DNA of 64,000 nt from contig LFSC01000005.1 in NCBI GenBank assembly GCA_001512505.1, positions 36,078 to 100,077 of the forward strand, written 5' to 3'. Shown here piece by piece: positions 41,714 through 52,037 of this stretch. The position numbers and the translations under genes are program-made. Every line of letters starts with the position of its first letter. The stretch's first letter is position 1. Source of the DNA: Clostridiaceae bacterium DTU079. Its GTDB lineage: Bacteria > Bacillota > Clostridia > Acetivibrionales > Acetivibrionaceae. The notes under the pieces were generated by a model. The model saw only the letters and a program-made list of their open reading frames with translations. It was not told the origin of the DNA and made no database searches.

Positions 41714-42775
41714 ATGAATATATCTATAACAGTAACACAGAAACAATTATCAGAGTTTCTTTTAAATACCGCAGTAGTAAGGCCGGTCTTCATATGGGGA
41801 CCTCCCGGAATCGGAAAATCCGCTCTGGTACAGCAGTTTGCCGAATCCCTGGGGCTTCCCTGCGTTTCCCTTCTCGGAAGCCAGCTCGCCCCGGAGGATA
41901 TTATCGGTGTACCTCAAATTGTTGACGGATTGAGCCGTTTCTGTCCTCCGAAGATGATAGCAAGAAAGGAGCCTTACTGTCTGTTTTTAGATGAACTGAA
42001 CGCCTGTACGCAAGAGGTTCAAAAGGCATTTTACAGCCTGATTCATGAGCACAGGGTAGGTGAATATGTGCTCCCCGAGGGTTCTATTGTAATCGGTGCC
42101 GGTAACAGGGCGCAGGACAGTGCCATTGTAAAGCCCATGTCATCGGCTTTGATTAACCGTATGCTACATGTTCAGCTAAAGGTTTCCCATAGAGATTGGC
42201 TGGAATGGGCAGCGGCCAACGGAATTCACCCCTATGTCTATGAATATATAACCCTGCGTCCCGACCACCTGTGGACAGAGCCTCCGAAAACCGAAGAACC
42301 CTTCTCCACCCCACGTTCATGGCATATGCTCAGCGACGCATTAAACGAATATGGGGACAACTTAACCGATGAGGCATTGGAGATATTGGCATACAGCTGT
42401 CTGTCTTCGCACCATGCAGGGCAATTCAAGGCTTTCATCAAGCAGATAAATAACCGCTATCAACTGGAGGCTATCATAGACGGTAAAGAGAGATGGCCGG
42501 ACAAACCCGAAGACAGGGACGTTCTCTATTTCCTGTCCCAATCCTTCCGCTCACAGCTTATAAAACAGCTACCCGGCATGAAGAATGCAATGAATGAAAA
42601 GCAGAAAATGCTTGCCCATAGAGCCAAAGCATTGATCAAAGAGCTTTCTCTCATCAGCCTTGAGATGGCACAGATGGTGGTGTCAAAGCAAGGTGACGAC
42701 GAGGGTTTGCCCGGTTGGTTCATGGTCGAAATTGTCCGGGATCTGCCGAGGCTGGTAGAACGAAAGGAAGGTTAA
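41714..42775 (+). CDS. MoxR-like AAA+ ATPase
   Basis: WGPPGIGKSALVQQFAE; LFLDELNACTQEVQKAFYSLI; GAGNRAQDSA. Confidence 0.9.
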   Translation: MNISITVTQKQLSEFLLNTAVVRPVFIWGPPGIGKSALVQQFAESLGLPCVSLLGSQLAPEDIIGVPQIVDGLSRFCPPKMIARKEPYCLFLDELNACTQEVQKAFYSLIHEHRVGEYVLPEGSIVIGAGNRAQDSAIVKPMSSALINRMLHVQLKVSHRDWLEWAAANGIHPYVYEYITLRPDHLWTEPPKTEEPFSTPRSWHMLSDALNEYGDNLTDEALEILAYSCLSSHHAGQFKAFIKQINNRYQLEAIIDGKERWPDKPEDRDVLYFLSQSFRSQLIKQLPGMKNAMNEKQKMLAHRAKALIKELSLISLEMAQMVVSKQGDDEGLPGWFMVEIVRDLPRLVERKEG

Positions 42776-42777
42776 CA

Positions 42778-44583
42778 ATGGCAAAGAAAAAAGCTACCTC
42801 AAAGAGAGATATTGCTTATGAAAACTATGTCAAGGGATTGGAAATTATAGAGCAGCACCCGGCCTTCTCACCCCTTATACGTCATGTCCGTGTTATCCGA
42901 AGCATAGGCAATCTATGCCCGGAAAAGGGTTGGGCAGTAATTACCCAAAACGGATACCTCCATGTTCATCCCACACGCCGGGGTGAGCCTATGGAATGGG
43001 CTTATGTCATTGCCCATTGCTTACTTCATTTAGGGCTGGATCATTTTCAGGAAAAGTCCGATCCCATCAAATGGAATATCGCCTGTGACTGTTATATTGC
43101 AAAGTTTTTGTACGACATGAGATTGGGTAAACCGCCGGTGGAAATGCAAAACAGGATTGACTTTCATGTTGCTTCCGAAGAAAAACTATATACTTGCTTT
43201 GCTGAAAACGGTGTCCCACCGTCAATGACCTATTTTGGCACAGCCGGAGCAAATTGCGGGGATATGATTATGGCATCCGAAAGAATCGATTGGTCTGGGC
43301 ATAAAATCGACTGGGTTGCCTGTTTTGCCCGGGGCCTTTCGATGGCCGTAACCAGTGCCGTCAATGTTGCCGCGGGTAAAGAACCCTTTCTTGGGGCTTC
43401 TAAAAACTCTCACACTCTTGCAGCTATGGCAAAAAACTGGTTTATCAATAGCTACCCTCTTTTAGGTGCTTTAGCCGCAAGCTTCACAATTATTGAAGAC
43501 CCTTTAATTTGTGCCCGGATGGAGGTCTCGGTTGCAGCTGTCAATGCCTATATGAAGGAAATTTATATAAACCCGGCCGCCGGCCTGGATGAATACGAAT
43601 GCCGTTTTGTAATGGCTCATGAACTCTTGCACGTCGGTTTGAGCCACCATACAAGGTGTCAGGGACGTGATCCTTTTTTATGGAATGTTGCCTGCGATTA
43701 CGTTATAAACGGATGGCTGGTGGAAATGGGTTTGGGGGAATTGCCCAAAATAGGTACCCTCTATGATCCCGACCTTAAAGGAATGTCAGCCGAAAGCATA
43801 TATGACCGTATGGTTATGGATATCCGTAAATACCGAAAGCTTTCAACACTAAGGGGAATCGGCCTGGGAGATATGATTGATAAAGGCAATCCCGACCGGT
43901 GGTCCACCAATGACGGAATCTCCCTGGATGAATTCTGCCGGCGCTGCTTGCTTCAGGGGCTTTCCTATCATGAGGAACAGGGCCGCGGTTATATTCCCGC
44001 GGGACTGATTGAGGAAATACGGGCTTTGAGCCAACCTCCCATCCCCTGGGATGTGGAACTGGCAAAATGGTTCGACAACTATTTCTCTCCTTTGGAAAAA
44101 GTGCGTTCCTATGCCCGTCCCAGCCGCCGTCAATCAGCCAGCCCCGATATACCTCGCCCCCGTTGGGTACCGGCAGCCGGTGCGGAAGACGGTCGGACCT
44201 TCGGTGTCATACTCGATACCTCCGGTTCCATGGACCGGGTATTGCTGGCAAAGGCATTAGGTACAATTGCCAGCTACAGCATTTCACGGGATGTTCCCTA
44301 TGTAAGAGTGATATTTTGTGATGCAGCAGCTTATGACCAAGGTTACATGGCTCCTGAGGTCATAGCCCAAAGAGTAAAGGTAAAAGGCCGGGGCGGAACA
44401 TTGCTGCAGCCGGGTATTGACCTTTTGGAAAAAGCTGAGGATTTCCCCAAAAACGGTCCTCTTTTGATCATAACCGATGGCTATTGTGAACCTCTGCGGA
44501 TTCACAGGGAGCATGCCTTTTTGATACCGAAAGGACGAAGCCTCCCTTTTCTTCCCCGGGGCAAGGTGTTTAGGTTCAGTTGA
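42778..44583 (+). CDS. VWA-like / DUF2201 putative metallopeptidase-domain protein
   Basis: VMAHELLHVGLSHHTRCQGRDPFLWNVACDYVIN (HExxH-like) and C-terminal VWA-like GVILDTSGSMDRVLLAKALG, LLIITDGYCE. Confidence 0.88.
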   Translation: MAKKKATSKRDIAYENYVKGLEIIEQHPAFSPLIRHVRVIRSIGNLCPEKGWAVITQNGYLHVHPTRRGEPMEWAYVIAHCLLHLGLDHFQEKSDPIKWNIACDCYIAKFLYDMRLGKPPVEMQNRIDFHVASEEKLYTCFAENGVPPSMTYFGTAGANCGDMIMASERIDWSGHKIDWVACFARGLSMAVTSAVNVAAGKEPFLGASKNSHTLAAMAKNWFINSYPLLGALAASFTIIEDPLICARMEVSVAAVNAYMKEIYINPAAGLDEYECRFVMAHELLHVGLSHHTRCQGRDPFLWNVACDYVINGWLVEMGLGELPKIGTLYDPDLKGMSAESIYDRMVMDIRKYRKLSTLRGIGLGDMIDKGNPDRWSTNDGISLDEFCRRCLLQGLSYHEEQGRGYIPAGLIEEIRALSQPPIPWDVELAKWFDNYFSPLEKVRSYARPSRRQSASPDIPRPRWVPAAGAEDGRTFGVILDTSGSMDRVLLAKALGTIASYSISRDVPYVRVIFCDAAAYDQGYMAPEVIAQRVKVKGRGGTLLQPGIDLLEKAEDFPKNGPLLIITDGYCEPLRIHREHAFLIPKGRSLPFLPRGKVFRFS

Positions 44584-44669
44584 CGGCAAAAACAGAGTTC
44601 CTATTATCGGATTCATATTGGCATTTTACAAAAAAGCTCCAAGAACATCAATCTCCATCGCTTTATGGT

Positions 44670-44700
44670 CATTTCACTTAGTGAAATCCCACTAACAATA
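44670..44700. repeat. Copy 2 of palindromic element CATTTCACTTAGTGAAATCCC
   Basis: 21-bp identity with 28778-28798. Confidence 0.7.
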
Positions 44701-44703
44701 AAA

Positions 44704-44745
44704 GTGGAAGAAACCTTGTGAATCTTAAGGTTCTTCCACATTTTT
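44704..44745. terminator. Intrinsic terminator between convergent genes
   Basis: GTGGAAGAAACCTT...AAGGTTCTTCCAC followed by ATTTTT. Confidence 0.8.
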
Positions 44746-44753
44746 AATGTCTT

Positions 44754-45356
44754 TTATATCTTTATTTCCGCACCAAGCACCTTCAAAAACTTAGCAAGCC
44801 ACTCAGGATGTGCCGGCCAAGCCGGTGCAGTAACCAAATTGCCGTCCACATAGGCTTTATCCACATCCACACTTATGTATTCTCCGCCTGCAGCCTCAAC
44901 ATCAGGGCCAACAGCAGGATATGCCGTGCATTTTCTGCCCTTTAGAATACCGGCAGCAACAAGTACCTGAGGCCCGTGACATATTGCAGCAATCGGCTTA
45001 TTCTCCTTATCAAAATGCTTTACTATCTGTAAAACCTTTTTATTCAGTCTTATATATTCCGGAGCACGTCCCCCGGGAATAACAAGTGCATCATAGTCGT
45101 TTTCGTCAACATCGTCAAAGGTGGCATTCAATGCAAAATTATGCCCTCTTTTCTCACTGTAAGTCTGATCGCCTTCAAAATCATGTATTGAAGTACGAAT
45201 CACTTCTCCGGCCTTTTTATCGGGACAAACCGCATGTACTGTGTATCCTGCCATCAATAGTGCCTGAAACGGAACCATTACCTCGTAGTCCTCAACAAAA
45301 TCGCCTACCAACATAAGTATCTTTTTCTCACCCATTTTATAACCTCCCTTGTACAA
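44754..45356 (-). CDS. DJ-1/PfpI family protein
   Basis: [57 protein letters not shown]. Confidence 0.93.
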   Translation of the reverse strand: MYKGGYKMGEKKILMLVGDFVEDYEVMVPFQALLMAGYTVHAVCPDKKAGEVIRTSIHDFEGDQTYSEKRGHNFALNATFDDVDENDYDALVIPGGRAPEYIRLNKKVLQIVKHFDKENKPIAAICHGPQVLVAAGILKGRKCTAYPAVGPDVEAAGGEYISVDVDKAYVDGNLVTAPAWPAHPEWLAKFLKVLGAEIKI

Positions 45357-45454
45357 ATTAACTTGCTAGGATATTATATCAAAGGATGAGTTATTATTCC
45401 ACATTTTTCTTTATTTAGAGAACACATATCAACATTTCCGAAAGATTATTCATC

Positions 45455-46845
45455 CTACACCTTAAAATCATCTATTTTAAGCATTACCAATTCCTCATTA
45501 TCCGGGTTCTGCAATTTTACAACTCTGCTTGCCTGCTTTGAAACAGCCCGCTCAAAAAAATTTCTTACTCCTCTTGCATTTCCGAACCCGACAGCATCCT
45601 CACTTTGCTTTCTATAAAAATAATCGATAACATATTCTTCCGCATCGGGACTAACCTTGTATCCCAAATCATTGCACATTTTTTCAATATTTGCAGCATC
45701 TGCAGCGGCGTATAGTCATCAAAATGAATTTGCTTACTAAACCTTGATTTAAGGCCGGGGTTGGAATTTATAAATCGAGCCATCTCCTCTTCGTAGCCTG
45801 CGGCTATTACAATAAGCTTATCTCTATGATCCTCCATTCCCTTTAAAAGAGTACTTACTGCCTCAAGTCCATAATCATCCGAACTGTTTTCATTAATCAG
45901 AGAATAGGCTTCATCTATAAAAAGGACTCCCCCCAATGCCTGGTTTATTACCTCTTGCACCTTGGCAGCCGTCTGTCCCACATAACCTGCAATTAATCCT
46001 GCCCTATCCACTTCAACTACTTTATCGGTTTTTATAAGTCCAAGGTAATAATATATCTTGGAAATTAGCCTGGCAACAGTAGTCTTTCCGGTACCAGGGT
46101 TTCCTGTAAAAACCAAATGGAAACTCATAGGAACTACCGGAAGACCTCTTTCTTCCCTCATCTTCCTTACCTTAATCAGATCCACCAGAGCTTTAACCTC
46201 TTTTTTCACACTTTCAAGTCCTATCAAATTGTTAAGCTCATCAAGTACGCCGGATACAGCAGTATAACTGTCCATACCTTTACCGGAAGAATCGGAGCAA
46301 ATGCTTATGTTTGGCTCTTCCTTCCCGGTATCATCCATGCTACTTTTTGTATCGCCGTTATTCTCTGCTATCCCGAATTTACCGACCAAATCGGAAATAC
46401 CTGAAATGTATTTGCTAAGGAACTTACACTCAACTTCGGAAATATCATAATCGGCACCAATCATTAATAATCCCAGGCTGTTGATACAATTTATTACCTT
46501 ATATGAGTATGTGGTCTTCTCCATCAAATCCATTTTTATACACGAAATTAAATAATCCGGTATTGAATTAATATCTTTTTCTCCAACTCTTGCTTGATGT
46601 AATACAAGTCTTCCCCTTGAATAATTCTTGCCCAATACCCCATTTATCATCGCAGTTTCTTCGTCATTAATTATAAAGTCTTTTGAAACAAGTTGAAGAT
46701 AAAGAGAAAGAATATGCTCCTCAACATTATCGTGTATAGATTGAGTTTTATTCCAATACCCTTTTTGCTCAATCGTGTCGGTAATATTCAATAGCGTTTC
46801 ATAGCGACTTTTGGCTTTTTCAATAATATCATTTATATGAAACAT
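45455..46845 (-). pseudogene. CbbX/SpoVK-type AAA+ ATPase, split into 45565..46845 and 45455..45679
   Basis: GNPGTGKTTVARLISKIYY, GVLFIDEAYSL. One added base at the T6/A6 run (45679-45684) joins LQMLQILKK to MCNDLGYKVSPDAEEYVIDYFYRKQ, the family's C-terminal subdomain. Confidence 0.85.
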
Positions 46846-46969
46846 TAAAACATTTCTACCCCTTATTTTTATATATTACTAATCAGCTTTTACAATATAT
46901 TGAACCTATTCAAAGCAAAATTAATATTATATAAACATAATTATATAGTACATAGAGTACGTATTAACA

Positions 46970-47893
46970 CTAAACCAAAATAATCAGTTCATCGATTTGT
47001 GCCTCAATATCGCAGGCATGTTCTTGAATTTTTGATTTTAATTTATTAAGAACTTCCGCAATTTCCTCTATTATCAATCCCAGTTGCCTAACATAATCAA
47101 TATCCTTTTTTATTACTTTTATTTTGTTTAATTGATCTGAAATCCTATCAAATACACTACGGTAAGGACTGTTATCAAAACTTTCCAATTTATCGATCAT
47201 CCTTGTTAGATCCCTAATCTGTATTTCCATCCTACTTATATAATTTTCAGAGTAGTCAGAAGACGGAAGCGAAGGCAGATCAGGCGTAACCCTAACAGTG
47301 CGTAATAAACTTCTATCATTCTTGGACGAGATTGTCCTCATATTACTCATACTTATATTATGTTTTGCTCTATATGCTGTATTATTTAATCTTTTTACCA
47401 TCTCAATAACTTTATCAATATCTGCAATTTGTGAAGATAATAATACCTGATCAGATTTCAGCTGCTTATACTGAACCGATATTTCTCTGTCTTTGTAATT
47501 CTCCAGTATTTCTTCACGTCTTCTCATTTCTTCAATGAAATCATTTTTTTCCTGGTTCAATACCAGTATCCTACTTTTGAGCTGTTCACATTCCGCATTT
47601 TTTTCTTTAATCTTCTCTACCAGCTTATTGTATTCAAGCCTTGTCATTTCCATATCTTCCGTTAGTTTGGCAACTTCGCTATTGAATTTCCCTGTGATCT
47701 TCATAACAGTGGAAAATAAAAAATCATTTTTCAATGATTCCCTCGCCTTGGCTCTATCCTGGTATTTACTCAGCAAAAATTCAGCATCCAATTCGATGGT
47801 TTTTAACTCGTTCTCCAACTTTTTTAAATTCTCCTCCAAAACCGACAACTCAGCTAGTCTTTTTTTCTTTTCAACAAGTTCACTTTTATCCAT
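46970..47893 (-). CDS. Coiled-coil protein
   Basis: Extended Glu/Lys/Leu heptad-like sequence; AGGAGG SD. Confidence 0.7.
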   Translation of the reverse strand: MDKSELVEKKKRLAELSVLEENLKKLENELKTIELDAEFLLSKYQDRAKARESLKNDFLFSTVMKITGKFNSEVAKLTEDMEMTRLEYNKLVEKIKEKNAECEQLKSRILVLNQEKNDFIEEMRRREEILENYKDREISVQYKQLKSDQVLLSSQIADIDKVIEMVKRLNNTAYRAKHNISMSNMRTISSKNDRSLLRTVRVTPDLPSLPSSDYSENYISRMEIQIRDLTRMIDKLESFDNSPYRSVFDRISDQLNKIKVIKKDIDYVRQLGLIIEEIAEVLNKLKSKIQEHACDIEAQIDELIILV

Positions 47894-47941
47894 TGATATA
47901 CCTCCTCTTTTAAGCAGTGGGAATTGGGTATAAGTTGATAC

Positions 47942-48841
47942 TCAAAAGAATTCTTCCTTTTCATCGGTTGTATAGAAAAGTTGCATATTGTCTTCATCAA
48001 AAATCGCATTATCATTGGTCAAAAGTTGCCTTCTGGCCATCTCCCTGTCAATTGATGCCTTATTCTTTAGAGCCTCGATCTTTTCCGGTATTCCCCGTTC
48101 AAAAATCATATTCTTAATTTCGCTGAACAATTCAAAACTCCCATATAGAAATTTCCCTTCGTGTAAAACCTTTGAAGCTATCATTGATTCAAATTCGTCA
48201 AACACCAACTGCCTTTTTACCTTAGAAATATCCTTAACCACATAATCTATTTCTTCCCTGTAGCTGGGATTTTTAAGTAAATACGCCTTTTTTTCATATA
48301 TTGCAGAATCAATTGCTTTGATTATACTTTCCGGCAAATCTTTTGAAACCACTACAATATCCAGATCCGAACCGTTAACCGTTTTCCCTGTTGAACATTC
48401 CGGTCTCGGCTCAGTGTGGGCCATATCGTATGCAACATCCCCAGCAATAATAAAACATGCTTGGGAACAAATTAGTTGAGGATCTTCCTGATGTTCAACG
48501 ATTTCCGCCATCACCTTCTGTGCCAGTTGGAATTTCTTTCTGCTGATTTCCAGTATTTCTTTGTAAATACTCTCTGCCTTTGTGTTTATCAACTCATGCT
48601 GATCTTTTGTACCGAAAACCATGTAACTGCAAAATTCTCTTATGATAGAGGGAGATAGCCTAGCAAATCCTTCAACATGTTTGTCAAACCTTAGATATTT
48701 CTCTCCTATTGCTCTTGAAACTATATCATCATTATTGTTACAGATCTTCCATAACGTAAAAATGTCTCCATAAGTCTTTTCAAAAATTTCTTTACCTGTC
48801 AACGGTCCGTATTTTTCAAATAATTCAATAATATTATTCAT
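47942..48841 (-). CDS. Winged-helix + nucleotidyltransferase-like protein
   Basis: NGSDLDIVVV plus later EEIDYVV fits an NTase-fold acidic triad; N-terminal helix-rich wHTH-like segment. Start given at the internal MNNIIELF. Confidence 0.55.
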   Translation of the reverse strand: MNNIIELFEKYGPLTGKEIFEKTYGDIFTLWKICNNNDDIVSRAIGEKYLRFDKHVEGFARLSPSIIREFCSYMVFGTKDQHELINTKAESIYKEILEISRKKFQLAQKVMAEIVEHQEDPQLICSQACFIIAGDVAYDMAHTEPRPECSTGKTVNGSDLDIVVVSKDLPESIIKAIDSAIYEKKAYLLKNPSYREEIDYVVKDISKVKRQLVFDEFESMIASKVLHEGKFLYGSFELFSEIKNMIFERGIPEKIEALKNKASIDREMARRQLLTNDNAIFDEDNMQLFYTTDEKEEFF

Positions 48842-49255
48842 TGGCTTCTCTTCTTTCACAGTTTCATAGTATAAAAAAAGGTTTTGCATTTGGAAGTGTT
48901 AAAGATCAAAAACCATATAAAATGTTACTTGTAAATTACTCTATAAAAATGTGATAACATTTTCTTAATAATTCATTTTTATATAACAATTTTATTATAT
49001 AATGTATGAATTCGTCAACATGTTACTGCTAATATTTTACAGTTAATAGGAGATATAAAGACGGTATGGTTGGCTATATAGGGATTAATTTATATTTATC
49101 AAAAGCCCTTGTTTCAGAAAGAATTGTAGATTTAATTCTAAAGCAAACTAAGGGGTGCATTTTTTCGAATAAAACATGAAAAACAATGTAATGTAAGTTG
49201 TAGAATCTGTTAATTAAGCAAAGACGATGCACCCCATAGCTGTACATAAAATATA

Positions 49256-51193
49256 TCAGATATCTTTCGCTATCTGAAATGCTTCCTGTATTGCATCAAT
49301 AAACTTTCTTGCCTCAATGCAGTCACCGATTTTATATATCTCATCAAACTCATCTTTAAGCTCTTCATAAAGTGAATCATCGGCCTTTAATCCTGTGGCA
49401 ATTACCACGGTATCGCATTCCATTTCCCTTCTGCTTCCGTTGGCATCCTCGGCAACAATTCCTCTATCGGTTATTTCCACCAGCTTTAAGCCTCCCTGTG
49501 TATTTATTCCTTTATCCCTGAGAGCTTGAAGAAGAGAAAATCTCGCCATGAAAATGACATCCTGAGCAACCTCCGGAAGCATATCAATTATCGTAACGTT
49601 CTTACCTTTCTGCGCCAGATGCAATCCCGTTTCACATCCGACAAGTCCTCCACCTACGATAATCACATTATGCCCGCACTCCTGACCGTTTTTTAGAAGG
49701 GTTGTAGCTATCCTGACATTCTGTTTGTCAATACCCGGAACCTTAGGAACTATCGGTACTGAGCCCGTTGCAACCACCACCGCATCCGGTTTGAGTTCCT
49801 TTACCGATTCTTTGGTTCCCCGGGTATTATATTTCACCTTCACCCCGGAATTTTTAATTTCCCTTACTAAATGCCTGCAGTAGGCAGCAACTTCTTTCTT
49901 ATGGTCCATTACCGCCCCTTCCAATAGATGGCCTCCAAGCTCAGAGGTGCTCTCAAGCAATGTGACGTTATGTCCCTTTTCTTCAGCCATTTTCGCAAAG
50001 GCCATACCTGCCATTCCTCCACCTACGACAACCACGTTTTTAGGCTTCTTTGCAGGAAGTATCGGGCTTAGGTACTCCTTGCCGAGAACGGGATTTACGC
50101 TGCAGGCCGCATATTGACCGAAAAATATCCTGTTAATGCACTGCATGCACCTCACACAGGGTACAATATCCTCCTCTTTACCCACACGTACTTTATTCAC
50201 CCACTCGGGATCAGCTAAAAGAGCTCTTCCAAGGCCTATAAAATCAAGCTTGTTTTCCTCAATTAACTTATTGGCAAGTACAGGGTCCGATATGTTTCCG
50301 TCAGAAATCACCTGTATTCCTGCCTGTTCCTTAACCTTATTGGCATAGTCGACAGAAACCCCGTCTTCCATATACTCTGTGGGTATCAAAAGATTCATAT
50401 TGTCATAGCTTCCCCGTCTCAAATGCAATGTATCAATGCCCATGTTTTTAAGTCTTTTGGCAATCTCGATGGTTTCATCCAGTTCCCTTCCTCCGGGAAA
50501 GCCGTGGTCCAACGCCAGTCCGACAATCAGAGGAAAATCGCTTCCCACACTGCTTCTTGCACTCTCAATACACTCCGTCAAAAACCTCATACGGTTTTCA
50601 AGGCTGCCCCCATATTCGTCGGTTCTGTGATTCCACGCTGAAGAAAGAAATTGGTCGCCAAGATATGCGGTAAAGTGAACGTAGATTATGTCAAACCCTG
50701 CTTGTTTTGCCAATCCGGCTGCTCTTCCATAAGCCTCAACAAGTCCTTTTATCTCGTCTTTGGTAAGCTCCCGGGTTTTAACCCCCGGCATACCGAGAAT
50801 CTCAATTTCCGAAGGTCCCACAGGCCACCGGTCTTTATACGCAGCATCGGCCAGCCTTCCGGTACCCGGTGACAGCTCAATGGCAACTTTCGTGCCATAT
50901 CTGTGGGCTGTTTCCGTTACTTCATAAAAATATTTTAATTGACTTGCAGAATCCAATGTAACATAACCGTAAGTAAGCGGGTAAGGATCAATATTTTTCT
51001 CTGCTTTTACATGAGTAGTAATAATTAATCCCACTCCACCCTTTGCTCTTGCTTTATAGTATTCAAAATACCTGTCGGAAAAAACGGAAGGGTCCCCTGT
51101 CGTAAATTGAGTATTCATCGGCGACATTACCAGCCGGTTTTTAATCTTTACCTTTCCGATATACCCCGGCTCAAAAAGCTTATCGTAAGCCAT
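49256..51193 (-). CDS. NADH:flavin oxidoreductase / 2,4-dienoyl-CoA reductase-like (OYE + FAD/NAD domain)
   Basis: LFEPGYIGKVKIKNRLVMSPM; CVRCMQCINRIFFGQYAACSVNP (Fe-S); VVVVGGGMAGMAFA. Confidence 0.92.
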   Translation of the reverse strand: MAYDKLFEPGYIGKVKIKNRLVMSPMNTQFTTGDPSVFSDRYFEYYKARAKGGVGLIITTHVKAEKNIDPYPLTYGYVTLDSASQLKYFYEVTETAHRYGTKVAIELSPGTGRLADAAYKDRWPVGPSEIEILGMPGVKTRELTKDEIKGLVEAYGRAAGLAKQAGFDIIYVHFTAYLGDQFLSSAWNHRTDEYGGSLENRMRFLTECIESARSSVGSDFPLIVGLALDHGFPGGRELDETIEIAKRLKNMGIDTLHLRRGSYDNMNLLIPTEYMEDGVSVDYANKVKEQAGIQVISDGNISDPVLANKLIEENKLDFIGLGRALLADPEWVNKVRVGKEEDIVPCVRCMQCINRIFFGQYAACSVNPVLGKEYLSPILPAKKPKNVVVVGGGMAGMAFAKMAEEKGHNVTLLESTSELGGHLLEGAVMDHKKEVAAYCRHLVREIKNSGVKVKYNTRGTKESVKELKPDAVVVATGSVPIVPKVPGIDKQNVRIATTLLKNGQECGHNVIIVGGGLVGCETGLHLAQKGKNVTIIDMLPEVAQDVIFMARFSLLQALRDKGINTQGGLKLVEITDRGIVAEDANGSRREMECDTVVIATGLKADDSLYEELKDEFDEIYKIGDCIEARKFIDAIQEAFQIAKDI

Positions 51194-51268
51194 TTTTATA
51201 CCTCCTCAAACTATATGATACTTATAGTTTGTGGGTAAAATACAAAATCATGCATCGTCTGTAAATAA

Positions 51269-51871
51269 TTAATTTTCTCTTTTACTTTCTCTTATTCTGC
51301 AAGTTGTCTCAATGAATGCCGCCCGCCCCGAACCAATCTTGTACCGGTTATAATGCTCCGGGTTTTTTAAATAATAATCCTGGTGATACTCTTCCGCCGG
51401 ATAAAACTCCGAAGCCTTAATTATTTGTGTAGCAATAGTATTGCCAAACACACCCTCTCTCTCAAGACTTCTCTTAGATTCTTCGGCAAGCTTCCTCTGC
51501 TCATCATCATGATAAAAAATAGCCGTTTGATACTGAGAACCCTTATCAAAAAACTGTCCCTCCGGATCCGTGGGATCGATCTGTCCCCAAAAAATATCAA
51601 GAAGCTTTTCATACTGAACTTTTTCAGGATCATAGCTAATCTGTACCGCTTCATAGTGACCCGTATTTCCTGTACACACCTGCTCATAGGTTGGATTTTC
51701 AATATGGCCGCCGGTATAGCCGGCAATTACTTTATGCACACCATCGAGCTCTTTAAAAGGCTGAACCATACACCAGAAACATCCCCCTGCAAAAGTAGCC
51801 AGTTTAAGATTATCTTTCTCATATCCATTATTCATAATTAATTTCACTCCCGTGACGGATTTGATTTCCAA
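51269..51871 (-). CDS. msrA: Peptide methionine sulfoxide reductase A
   Basis: ATFAGGCFWCMVQPFKELDGVHKVIAGYTGG; catalytic GGCFWC. Confidence 0.95.
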   Translation of the reverse strand: MEIKSVTGVKLIMNNGYEKDNLKLATFAGGCFWCMVQPFKELDGVHKVIAGYTGGHIENPTYEQVCTGNTGHYEAVQISYDPEKVQYEKLLDIFWGQIDPTDPEGQFFDKGSQYQTAIFYHDDEQRKLAEESKRSLEREGVFGNTIATQIIKASEFYPAEEYHQDYYLKNPEHYNRYKIGSGRAAFIETTCRIRESKREN

Positions 51872-52037
51872 ATAAATCGAATTTATATTATTAATACCCT
51901 CAAATGAATAAATATATCATTCGAAAATCCCGCTACACATTTAGAATTTTCCAATATATCCTCATTTAGAGCTGAATCTTTCAAGCAATAATTGTGCAAA
52001 TTAATATTGGCTTTTTCAGTCCAAGTATGAAAGGAAG

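Noticed and set aside
42238-44616. Minus-strand ORFs within the MoxR/DUF2201-like genes
   Set aside because: Antisense to strong CDSs with no independent evidence.
49063-49176. Small + strand ORF MVGYIGINLYLSKALVSERIVDLILKQTKGCIFSNKT near a GGGGTGCAT/ATGCACCCC inverted repeat
   Set aside because: Weak, distant SD, no family, and the 9-bp repeat has a 66-bp spacer; insufficient support as a gene or mobile element.
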